48,398 bases of DNA. Source: Gammaproteobacteria bacterium UBA2965. GTDB lineage: Bacteria > Pseudomonadota > Gammaproteobacteria > Pseudomonadales > Azotimanducaceae. Positions 1 through 6,522 of this stretch are shown here, piece by piece. The notes beneath the pieces are model-generated. The model was not told where the DNA came from, did no database searches, and saw only the letters and a program-made list of their open reading frames with translations. The DNA lies in contig DEBD01000017.1 of NCBI GenBank assembly GCA_002348385.1, positions 9,240-57,637 on the forward strand, in the 5' to 3' direction. The translations under genes and the position numbers were made by a program. Each line of letters begins with the position of its first letter. Positions within the stretch are counted from its first letter, which is position 1.

Positions 1-801
1 CCCGCCGGTACCGACGTAGTGGCATCCATCGATACGCTTATTGCCGATGTGCACTTTCCTGCCGCGGCTCCCGCGGAGCTGGTCGGCTACCGGGCGTTGA
101 TGGTGAGCATGTCGGATCTGGCCGCCATGGGCGCCGATCCCGGCTACGCGCTGGTAGCGCTCAGCCTGCCCCAGGCGGATCCGCAGTGGGCAGTAGAGCT
201 CGCGCGGGGCTTGGGCGCGGCGGCGGCCGATTGCGATGTACCCATAGTGGGAGGAAACATTGCACGCGGACCCGTTTGTATTTCTGTTAGTGTCCACGGC
301 TGGGTGCCTGCCGGGTTGGCCATCACGCGAGCGGGCGCCAAGCCAGGGGATCAGGTATACGTAACGGGTCCATTAGGCGCCGCTGCGGCGGCGCTTGCCC
401 GGGGTGGGCTGGAGGATTATTGCGACGAGTCATCAATGGATGACCTGGCGCGCGCCTATTTTCGACCGCTGGCGCAGCTCACTGCTGGCCAGCGGCTGCG
501 AGGTGTGGCTACCGCTGCCATTGATGTGTCCGATGGCTTGTTGCAGGACCTTGGTCACGTCTGTGCTGTCAGCGGTGTCGCCGCCGAGCTGGAACACAAC
601 TCGCTGCCTGTTGCGCCGGGTGCCACGGTTCATCAGGCATTGAGCGGTGGCGACGACTACGAGCTGTGCTTCACTTGCGACGAGGTGCCCCCTGAGCTCG
701 GATCCGAGGCGGTGCGCATCGGGCAAATCGTGGGCGGCAGCGGTGTCTTCGTGGACGGCAAGCAGCTAGACGTGGCCGGTTATTCCCACTTTGCACAATA
801 G
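1..801 (+). CDS. thiL: Thiamine-monophosphate kinase, C-terminal part (5' end outside window)
   Basis: ThiL phosphorylates thiamine monophosphate with ATP to thiamine diphosphate, the last step of cofactor synthesis, in the cytoplasm. The reading frame is open from base 1, so the start lies upstream; 266 codons of a protein usually about 320 long are present. Visible family motifs are the Mg/ATP-binding stretch ending DVHF (about 46-57), MSDLAAMGA (109-135), the glycine-rich GGNIARG segment (about 253-273) and SGGDDYEL near 645-668. In gammaproteobacteria thiL usually follows ribH and nusB, so those probably lie just upstream (inference). No pgpA follows; the next gene is a protease. A nested inverted repeat spans the stop codon region. 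Confidence 0.95.
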   Translation, partial: PAGTDVVASIDTLIADVHFPAAAPAELVGYRALMVSMSDLAAMGADPGYALVALSLPQADPQWAVELARGLGAAAADCDVPIVGGNIARGPVCISVSVHGWVPAGLAITRAGAKPGDQVYVTGPLGAAAAALARGGLEDYCDESSMDDLARAYFRPLAQLTAGQRLRGVATAAIDVSDGLLQDLGHVCAVSGVAAELEHNSLPVAPGATVHQALSGGDDYELCFTCDEVPPELGSEAVRIGQIVGGSGVFVDGKQLDVAGYSHFAQ

Positions 802-838
802 TTGGGTGCGCCGAGTTGCAAATTTGCAATTTGTGCAG
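791..838. repeat. Nested inverted repeats at the thiL 3' end
   Basis: A 14-base perfect palindrome, TTGCAAATTTGCAA, lies at 816-829. It is enclosed by inverted arms TGCACAA (792-798) and TTGTGCA (831-837), which overlap the last thiL codons. No U-run follows, so this is not a typical intrinsic terminator. It could be an mRNA 3'-end structure or a protein-binding site ahead of the protease gene; the sequence does not decide. Confidence 0.5.
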
Positions 839-896
839 GGGAATGGCCCTGCTGGATCCTTAGGCTTGTGAGGGTTCATCGACATTGGGCTGAAGG

Positions 897-1529
897 ATGA
901 GGCGCGCAACTGCGCTACTGGCATTAATGTTGGCTTATGAGGCAGCCGCCTCGGTTCCCCTGGAGGTGGTTGGGCTCTTTCGTGATCGTGCCGTGGTGCG
1001 TGCAGCCGGGGGCGAAAAACTCCTCAAGGTGGGTGAGAGCTTGAACGGGGTCACCCTGCTGTCGGCCGACGCCGCTGGCGCTACCGTGCGTTATCAGGGG
1101 GAGACCTACGAGGTGGCGCTCTCCAACCGTGTGTCGGGCACCTTCCAACCTGTGCAGCAGGCTCAGTTGGTGCTTACGGCGGATCGTCTCGGTCAGTACC
1201 AGGTGCGCGGGGCGGTGAACAACCAATACACCAACTTCCTGGTGGATACCGGTGCTTCCGTGGTGGCGCTCAACTCTACGCTGGCGAATTCCATGCAGGT
1301 GGACTACCTGGCCGGTAAGAAGGGCGCGGTGCAGACCGCTCAAGGCACGGTGGAAGCCTGGTTTGTCACCCTTGGCGAAGTGGCCGTGGGTGGGTTGCGG
1401 GCATACAACGTGCAGGCTGCGGTGATCGAGGGCGACTTCCCGAGAATGCCGCTCTTGGGCATGTCTTTCCTGCGCCAGGTGAGCATCGAAGAATCAGGCG
1501 GCGTGCTGACCCTCACTCAGGCGAAGTGA
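897..1529 (+). CDS. Periplasmic retropepsin-like (clan AA) aspartic protease
   Basis: The 210-residue protein has an N-terminal hydrophobic signal (about residues 1-19). Its C-terminal half carries the single-domain retropepsin signature FLVDTGAS with catalytic Asp117-Thr-Gly, followed by the family's LLGMSFL flap/core motif near residues 186-192. Proteins of this bacterial family work as homodimers because each chain supplies one catalytic Asp. The N-terminal region (20-90) resembles a small beta-rich domain and is not assigned. Export to the periplasm is inferred from the signal; substrate is unknown. The start has only a close AAGG as ribosome-binding site, and a later Met11 would remove most of the signal. 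It converges on ispA with 7 bases between the stops. Confidence 0.85.
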   Translation: MRRATALLALMLAYEAAASVPLEVVGLFRDRAVVRAAGGEKLLKVGESLNGVTLLSADAAGATVRYQGETYEVALSNRVSGTFQPVQQAQLVLTADRLGQYQVRGAVNNQYTNFLVDTGASVVALNSTLANSMQVDYLAGKKGAVQTAQGTVEAWFVTLGEVAVGGLRAYNVQAAVIEGDFPRMPLLGMSFLRQVSIEESGGVLTLTQAK

Positions 1530-1536
1530 CCAGCCG

Positions 1537-2418
1537 CTAGAATTCCCGCTGCACCGCGAGCACGGCCAGCTCGGCCAGCAGGTTGTGTTCCAGCCCGGCG
1601 CGGGCGTGCAGTGACAACGCCTCGTCCAGCAACTCCTCGGCGTAGTTTTGTGCCGCCTCCACCCCCATGAGCGCAGGATAGGTGCTCTTGTTGGCGGCCG
1701 AGTCGGATCCCGCCGGTTTGCCCAGCACCTCGGTGGGTTGCGTGATATCCAACACGTCGTCTACCACCTGGAAGGCAAGGCCGAGGCGTTGCGAGAACTC
1801 GCCCAACAGCACGTAGGTCTCCGACGACAGGTCGGGGTTGCCGAACAGCGCCCCGAGCTGGACGGCGGCGCCAATCAGCGCGCCTGTTTTCGCGCTGTGC
1901 AGGCTCTGCAGGTCGCTCATGCTCAGGCGTTTGCCCTCGGATTCTAGATCGAACACCTGACCCGCCACCATGCCCTGCCAGCCGACGGCGTCGGTGAGCA
2001 GCTGCACTGCGCGCAGACGTACCGCATCGGACCCGGCGGGCGCCTTGGCGAGAGTTTCGAATGCCAGGGCCTGTAGGGCATCCCCTACTAGGACGGCGGC
2101 TGCTTCTCCGTACTTGATGTGGGTACTGGGCATGCCATGGCGTAGCACGTCGTCGTCCATGGCGGGCAGGTCGTCGTGCACCAGGGAGTAGGCGTGTAGA
2201 AACTCCACGGCGCAAGCCGGGGCCAGGGCGTCTTCCAACTTGCCGCCCAAGGCGGTGCAGGTGGCGCAGGTCAGCATGGGTCGCAGGCGTTTGCCGCCGC
2301 CAAGTGCCGCGTAGCGCATGGCCTCCACCAGTGACTGGGCGATGGGGGAGGTGTGCGGAAGATGGTGGTCCAACGCGTCTTCGATGGTGGCGCGCAGGTT
2401 ACTGAACTGGGGCTTCAT
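1537..2418 (-). CDS. ispA: Farnesyl diphosphate synthase (geranyltranstransferase)
   Basis: IspA condenses dimethylallyl/geranyl diphosphate with isopentenyl diphosphate to farnesyl diphosphate, feeding undecaprenol, quinone and haem O synthesis. The 293-residue protein has GGKRLRP (41-47), the first aspartate-rich motif DDLPAMDD (82-89) and the second DDVLD (220-224). The frame is open further upstream, but the ATG at 2418 is chosen because it forms an ATGA overlap with the xseB stop and gives the normal family length. The usual third gene, dxs, is absent: the gene ends against the convergent protease gene. Confidence 0.96.
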   Translation of the reverse strand: MKPQFSNLRATIEDALDHHLPHTSPIAQSLVEAMRYAALGGGKRLRPMLTCATCTALGGKLEDALAPACAVEFLHAYSLVHDDLPAMDDDVLRHGMPSTHIKYGEAAAVLVGDALQALAFETLAKAPAGSDAVRLRAVQLLTDAVGWQGMVAGQVFDLESEGKRLSMSDLQSLHSAKTGALIGAAVQLGALFGNPDLSSETYVLLGEFSQRLGLAFQVVDDVLDITQPTEVLGKPAGSDSAANKSTYPALMGVEAAQNYAEELLDEALSLHARAGLEHNLLAELAVLAVQREF

Positions 2419-2651
2419 GCCGGCGCTTCGGGATCCAGATCGACCAGCTCGTCGTTCTCCGTGAGCGCTTTGACTTTCAGCTCGGCAGCTTTGAGCGCAT
2501 TCTGGCAATGACGGGTGAGCGCAATGCCTTTCTCGAACGCCTTGAGGGACTCCTCCAGCGGTAACTCGCCGGACTCGAGTTGCTCCACTAAATCTTCGAG
2601 CTCGGCGAGCGCTGACTCGAAATCGGGCGTCTGTGCAGTGTCCTTGGTCAT
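2415..2651 (-). CDS. xseB: Exodeoxyribonuclease VII small subunit
   Basis: XseB is the small subunit that assembles on XseA to form exonuclease VII, a metal-independent single-strand DNA exonuclease. The 78-residue product has the family pattern: FESALAELEDLVEQLESGEL (residues 11-30) followed by a second helix EESLKAFEKGIAL. The C-terminus is acidic. It overlaps the ispA start by four bases, which implies translational coupling. The xseA gene is not in this window. Confidence 0.95.
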   Translation of the reverse strand: MTKDTAQTPDFESALAELEDLVEQLESGELPLEESLKAFEKGIALTRHCQNALKAAELKVKALTENDELVDLDPEAPA

Positions 2652-2712
2652 CGCGGCAAGTTAACCGTCGTGGTTATCGCGTGCAAGGCGATTATGCGCG
2701 CGAGCCTGCCTG

Positions 2713-2955
2713 CTAGATGGCCTCGCGTTTGTCGGCCTTTGCCAGCGTCCACAATCCAGTTGCGGGATCCAGCTCGATGACGCCTTGCTCGGCGAGGATG
2801 GCGAACTCACCGCGCACCTCCCAGGTGCCCAGCGGCTGACCTTCTCTGCGCAGGGCCGAGTTGACGTCGCCGGGCCGAAATTCGCTGGTACCAGCGGTCA
2901 CCAGCTCTTGAATGGATGCATACACCAGCTTGGTGCGGCGCTGTTCAACGCTCAA
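2713..2955 (-). CDS. Small putative winged-helix protein, function unknown
   Basis: This 80-residue protein was not matched to a named family. Its pattern (helix 1-18, FRPGDVNSALRREGQPLG as a second/third helix pair, then EFAILAEQGVIELDP and a short strand LWTLAK) reads like a winged-helix DNA-binding fold. That is inference from secondary-structure pattern only. The start is TTG at 2955, supported by a strong GGGGAG ribosome-binding site about 7 bases upstream. It sits 61 bases upstream of xseB and downstream of the Sel1/TPR gene, all on the minus strand. It could be a small regulator or a nucleic-acid-binding accessory protein. Confidence 0.6.
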   Translation of the reverse strand: MSVEQRRTKLVYASIQELVTAGTSEFRPGDVNSALRREGQPLGTWEVRGEFAILAEQGVIELDPATGLWTLAKADKREAI

Positions 2956-3052
2956 GAAAACTCCCCGTTTAACCTACCGGTCCAACCACCGGCGCGCGTT
3001 TTTTACCAGAAACGGGCGGGTGCCGCCAGATGCGGAGTGGTCACCCGGCCGT

Positions 3053-4396
3053 TCACTCACGCCACGGACGCCCAGCCTGATAGGCGGCCAGGTGCTTGGC
3101 GAGCTCTCGGCGCAGGTCCTGTTGCGCATCGTCCAGCAGAATCAGCGCCGCGGTTTGGGTGGAGATGGCGGCTTCGAAATCTCCCCGCTCCGCGTGCGCG
3201 GCGGCCAGGGTGTCCAGGAACGCGGCGGAAGCCTGCTGGGCCACCGCGCGTTCCGCCATCTTCACGGCCAGGTCCCCGTCGCGCAGCGCTTCCAGCGGAT
3301 GGGTAGCGAGCACCCAGGCGTAGTCGTTCTGGGCCCGCGGGTCTTCCCTGGCTGCATCCGCCAACAGCGAGAGCGCTTCGCGGTGGTCGGGCGGCCGTGA
3401 GCTTTGCAGCAGCAGGTTCACCAGCCGGGCGTGGGCGCCGGCCACGTTCGCTTGCGCGGCCTTGCGATACCAGTTTGCGGCGGCGTCGCTGTCCGCTTGT
3501 ATCCCGAGACCCGCGTGGTAGATGTGGCCCAACCACAGATAACTGACCCCAACACCCTGATCGGCTGCCTTTACGAACAGCGTACGTGCTTGCTGCGCAT
3601 CGTCGGCAACAGCGTCACCGGTGAGGTACATGTGGCCCAGTCTCACCTGGGCCGCTCCCGAGCCCAGCTTGGCAGCCCGTGCAAACAACTCCACCGCCCT
3701 GGCCGGGTCGCTTTGTGGCAGCTCGCCCTTGCGGTGCATGAAAGCAAGTCCCGCCAGTGCGTCGGGGTCCCCCGCTGCCCAGGCTTGTTCGTAATACTGC
3801 TGTGCCAGCTCGGGCTGGGGCTGCTCGGCTGTTCCGGCCCGGTAGCTGCGCGCCAGGTGGATCAGCGCATCGCTGTCACCCGCATCGGCGAGTCCCGTGA
3901 GCCAGCTGCGGGCACTTTCCAGATCTTTGGGCGTGCCTGTGCCGGTCATCTCGGCAATGGCCACCTGCAGTTGCGCCGCCGCGTGGCCCTGCTCGGCCGC
4001 TTGGTCGAACAGGGTGTAGGCAAGCTCCAGATTCCTGGGCACCCCCTGACCGCGCAGGTGCAGGTTTGCCAGCGCAGCCTGTGCCGCCGGGTTGTCCGGA
4101 TTGAATTCCAGTGCCCGGTAGTAGTCTTTACCAGCTGAGACGTAGAACTGTTGCGCATAGAAGCTGTAGCCGCGCAGATAGTAGGCGCGCGAGCGTTCGC
4201 TGGCGTACAGGCGAAAGTCGATCAGGGCCGGCTCCAGATAGCCGCGCGCCAGGAGATATTGGCCGTTTTCGATCAGACCCACGGCGCGCTCGATGTTGGC
4301 CCGGGAGTCGATAGCGCCGAAGCCTGGCAGTGCAAGCACCATCATCAAGGCCCCCAGGAACCAGGGAAAATGCCATTTTGCTGACCGTCTGACCAT
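3053..4396 (-). CDS. Secreted Sel1/TPR-repeat protein
   Basis: The 447-residue protein begins with a signal peptide (about 1-28: basic N-terminus, then FLGALMMVLALPGFGA). One or two TPR-like helices (about 60-100) follow. Then come roughly six Sel1-like repeats (about 105-325) with the recurrent A-x-LG-x-(M/I)Y-x-x-G and A-x-x-W-x-x-KAA patterns. The C-terminal third has further TPR-like helices (DAREDPRAQNDYAWVLAT, about 350-367). Such proteins are periplasmic or envelope scaffolds for protein-protein contacts; the partner cannot be read here. No clear ribosome-binding site precedes the ATG. An 8-base inverted repeat lies just upstream. Confidence 0.8.
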   Translation of the reverse strand: MVRRSAKWHFPWFLGALMMVLALPGFGAIDSRANIERAVGLIENGQYLLARGYLEPALIDFRLYASERSRAYYLRGYSFYAQQFYVSAGKDYYRALEFNPDNPAAQAALANLHLRGQGVPRNLELAYTLFDQAAEQGHAAAQLQVAIAEMTGTGTPKDLESARSWLTGLADAGDSDALIHLARSYRAGTAEQPQPELAQQYYEQAWAAGDPDALAGLAFMHRKGELPQSDPARAVELFARAAKLGSGAAQVRLGHMYLTGDAVADDAQQARTLFVKAADQGVGVSYLWLGHIYHAGLGIQADSDAAANWYRKAAQANVAGAHARLVNLLLQSSRPPDHREALSLLADAAREDPRAQNDYAWVLATHPLEALRDGDLAVKMAERAVAQQASAAFLDTLAAAHAERGDFEAAISTQTAALILLDDAQQDLRRELAKHLAAYQAGRPWRE

Positions 4397-4400
4397 GGAA

Positions 4401-4440
4401 CGAAAGCGTGTGAAACCGGTCTCTCAATTATGCGCTTTCG
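4401..4440 (-). promoter_or_regulatory. Inverted repeat and doubled CATAAT ahead of the Sel1/TPR gene
   Basis: Arms CGAAAGCG (4401-4408) and CGCTTTCG (4433-4440) are a perfect 8-base inverted repeat. On the minus strand GCATAAT occurs twice with a 14-base period (4447-4441 and 4433-4427), giving two possible -10 elements. A TTGTTG lies 15 bases upstream of the second. This could be a weak promoter with an operator, or a leader hairpin. Support is sequence pattern only. Confidence 0.3.
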
Positions 4441-4486
4441 ATTATGCAACAAGGGTGCGTGGGCGTCCTTTCACGTAGAGGGCGCG

Positions 4487-4495
4487 TGATACAAT
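4487..4495 (+). promoter_or_regulatory. Candidate extended -10 promoter for ssrA
   Basis: TGATACAAT matches the extended -10 consensus TGnTATAAT with one change. There is no good -35 hexamer at normal spacing. Transcription would begin near 4502, giving a tmRNA precursor with a leader of about 90 bases to be removed by RNase P. A 6-base inverted repeat (GCGTCG 4533-4538, CGACGC 4543-4548) lies in that leader. Confidence 0.35.
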
Positions 4496-4593
4496 GTGGC
4501 TATACGTTTTGGATCATAAGGTGTCCTGAAAAGCGTCGAATACGACGCGCAAACGCATGAAACGTGGCGCGCGACGCGTGCCTACTCCTGATT

Positions 4594-4950
4594 GGGGGCG
4601 ACTTGGCTTCGACGGGGGTAACGGAGCTTGCGGTGCATGCCGAGAGGGTAGTGACTCTCGTTAATCAATCGCTGTAACTTTTATAGTTGCTAACGACGAA
4701 AACTACGCACTAGCGGCCTAAAAAACCCGCTTACGTCGATGATCTTGGCCTGCAAGGAGAAATCGACGGCAAAGTTTGCAGGATCGCGTGGACGCCTCGC
4801 CCGGGGCCGAAGCGTTAAAACCAATCGGGCTCGCTGAGCGCACCCTGACCGTCGGGTCGCGCAAGGCTAAATTAATAGACGGACTCTAAGCATGTAGAGC
4901 CAACAGCCGAGTGCCAACGGACGCGGGTTCAACTCCCGCCGCCTCCACCA
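4594..4950 (+). ncRNA. ssrA: Transfer-messenger RNA (tmRNA)
   Basis: tmRNA enters ribosomes stalled on broken mRNAs with SmpB, adds a degradation tag and releases them. The 5' end GGGGGCG (4594-4600) pairs with CGCCTCC before the discriminator and encoded CCA (ends 4950), forming the alanine-tRNA-like acceptor stem. The T-arm is GCGGGTTCAACTCCCGC. The conserved TTCGACGGGG segment and a resume codon are present. The tag frame at 4689-4721 encodes ANDENYALAA followed by TAA, with the same mature tag as Escherichia coli. A downstream hairpin follows. In several relatives smpB is adjacent; here it is 11 kb away. Confidence 0.98.
4689..4721 (+). other. tmRNA proteolysis-tag reading frame
   Basis: The frame GCT AAC GAC GAA AAC TAC GCA CTA GCG GCC TAA encodes ANDENYALAA and stops. 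The LAA ending is the ClpXP/ClpAP recognition signal in well-studied relatives. FtsH, encoded later in the window, is another protease known to degrade tagged proteins. Confidence 0.97.
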
Positions 4951-4952
4951 AA

Positions 4953-4986
4953 CAAAGCAGGGGACCCAATCGGGCCCCCTGCTTTG
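4953..4986 (+). terminator. Hairpin terminator after ssrA
   Basis: An 11-base-pair stem (CAAAGCAGGGG 4953-4963 with CCCCTGCTTTG 4976-4986) is capped by a further CCC/GGG pairing. It starts 3 bases after the tmRNA CCA end. No long T-run follows, so termination could be imperfect or the structure may only protect the 3' precursor. Confidence 0.6.
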
Positions 4987-5052
4987 AAATGGTTGCAAGA
5001 AGATTCCTGACTGCGGCCGCAATTCTCAACACCCAAACCAAGGAACATCGCC

Positions 5053-5958
5053 ATGGCGAGCTTTGAGCACATCATTTATGAAGTCGAAGCGGGTAAGGCC
5101 CGCGTGACTCTGAATCGGCCGGAGCGCCGCAATGCCATGTCTGGCGCCTTGCTCGAAGAGCTGCGCGATGCGCTGTGGGAGGCCGACGACGACACCTCCG
5201 TGCATTGCGTGATCCTGCGCGGTGCGGGAAGCGGGTTCTGCGCTGGTTACGACCTCACGCCGGGCAGGCGCCGGCCGGGCGATGACGTGCCGCGCCGCAC
5301 GGGCCGCAGTTTCGACGATGACACCTGGGGGATCGAGCGGATGCAGCGCTGCATGCGCACGCTCGCAGAGATGCACAAGCCCTCCATCGCGCAGATCCAC
5401 GGCCACTGTCTGGCGGGCGGTACCGACCTTGCCCTTTACTGCGACATGCTCATCGCTGCGGACAACGCCATCATCGGGTTTCCCGCCACGCGCAGCATGG
5501 GGGCAGCCCCTAACCAGATGTGGCTGTATCACTGCGGTCCGCAGTGGGCGAAGCGGCTGTTGCTGACTGGCGACACGGTGAGTGGCCAAGACGCGGCCCG
5601 TATCGGGCTGGTCATGAAGTCGGTGCCCGATGATCTGCTCGAGGCGGAAGTGGAGGGGTTGGCGGACCGCCTGGCGCTGGTGGATACCGATCTGCTCTCG
5701 GCAAACAAGCGCATCATCAATCTGGGCATGGAACTCATGGGCGCGCAGACCCTGCAGCGTCTGGCCGCCGAGAACGATGCTCGGGCGCACACTGCCCAGG
5801 CGGTACGCGACTCTTTCAAAACCATTGCCGAGCACGGCGTGCGCGAGGCGGTAGCCCAGCGCGATGCCCCTTTTGGTGACGGACGCGCGCGTGTGGCTGG
5901 GCCGGAGCTGCGCGACAGCGAGGGGCGGCTGCTACCGAACGAGGTGGTGGACGAGTAA
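5053..5958 (+). CDS. Crotonase-family protein (enoyl-CoA hydratase/isomerase-like) with altered active site
   Basis: The 301-residue protein has the crotonase fold pattern: NRPERRNAM near the N-terminus, the first oxyanion-hole segment GAGSGFCAGYDL (57-68) and the second HGHCLAGGTDLALYCD (116-131). The two glutamates that catalyse hydration in classic enoyl-CoA hydratases are not conserved. By motif alignment the GGGxE glutamate is Asp125, and the FGQPE glutamate is Ala145 (IGFPATRS). Simple hydration is therefore doubtful; isomerase, hydrolase or another acyl-CoA reaction is possible. A segment rich in Arg and Asp (70-90) and a C-terminal tail are extra. AAGGA lies 9 bases before the ATG. 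It is monocistronic between tmRNA and the convergent pilus operon. Confidence 0.85.
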   Translation: MASFEHIIYEVEAGKARVTLNRPERRNAMSGALLEELRDALWEADDDTSVHCVILRGAGSGFCAGYDLTPGRRRPGDDVPRRTGRSFDDDTWGIERMQRCMRTLAEMHKPSIAQIHGHCLAGGTDLALYCDMLIAADNAIIGFPATRSMGAAPNQMWLYHCGPQWAKRLLLTGDTVSGQDAARIGLVMKSVPDDLLEAEVEGLADRLALVDTDLLSANKRIINLGMELMGAQTLQRLAAENDARAHTAQAVRDSFKTIAEHGVREAVAQRDAPFGDGRARVAGPELRDSEGRLLPNEVVDE

Positions 5959-5988
5959 TGCATGGCGACCCGGGTTCGGTCTCTCGCC

Positions 5989-6014
5989 GGTTGCCTAGCG
6001 CGTCTTTGGCAACC
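5989..6014. terminator. Possible terminator hairpin between convergent genes
   Basis: GGTTGCC (5989-5995) and GGCAACC (6008-6014) form a perfect 7-base stem with a 12-base loop, 31 bases after the crotonase stop and about 125 bases beyond the end of the opposing pilE. There is no adjacent T-run. The rest of 5959-6139 shows nothing recognisable. Confidence 0.35.
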
Positions 6015-6139
6015 TGATATTTGCTCATGTGTGCTTCGCTTCCTGCTCAGGGGCCACGGTAAGCGATGGCCCGATGTGCGGGAAATTCGCAGAACTACCT
6101 AGCTCGTGCGGTGGGTTCTGCCATTGGCACGCGCGCTGA

Positions 6140-6520
6140 TCACCAGTTGCCGGTGGTAGTCCCCCGGCTGTCCAGACTGAGGTCTCCGTCGTCGGTTTGG
6201 CTGCCCTGGGCTTCGGCGGTAACCACCACGCACTGGGCGATGGTGCTGCCCCCGCAGGGCGCTGCGCTCACCAGGTAGTGCCCCTCGTCGGTTTCCACAT
6301 CGTCAGAGGTGTCGTAGCCCAGCTCCGTCAGATTGGCGGTGTAGGTGACCTCATCGGTGAAGTAACGCTCCTGGGCCTGCATTATCTCGTTGATCAACGT
6401 GTAGCCGTCGGCGCGATTTGCGCGGCGCACGAAATCCCGATAGTTGGGGTATACCAGCGCCGCAAGTATGGCGGCGATGACCAGCACCACCAGAAGCTCC
6501 ACCAGTGTAAAACCCCGCAT
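6140..6520 (-). CDS. pilE: Type IV pilus minor pilin PilE-like
   Basis: The 126-residue pseudopilin starts at 6520 with MRGFTLVELLVVLVIAAILA: a three-residue leader, cleavage after Gly3 by PilD, Phe at +1 and the conserved Glu at +5. A long hydrophobic N-terminal helix and a globular domain follow (YPNYRDFVRRANRADG typical of PilE), with a C-terminal Cys pair (CGGSTIAQC) able to form a disulfide. GGAGAG lies 9 bases upstream of the ATG. The open frame continues upstream, but that part is inside pilY1 and lacks the leader. It follows pilY1 by 2 bases, the last gene of the minor-pilin operon, as in Pseudomonas. It primes pilus assembly with the other minor pilins. Confidence 0.93.
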   Translation of the reverse strand: MRGFTLVELLVVLVIAAILAALVYPNYRDFVRRANRADGYTLINEIMQAQERYFTDEVTYTANLTELGYDTSDDVETDEGHYLVSAAPCGGSTIAQCVVVTAEAQGSQTDDGDLSLDSRGTTTGNW

Positions 6521-6522
6521 TG

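Noticed and set aside
1652..1663. A 12-base match (GCCGCCTCCACC) to the tmRNA 3' end, as a possible attachment-site repeat
   Set aside because: It lies inside the conserved ispA coding sequence, is short and GC-rich, and no integrase or mobile gene is near. Chance match.
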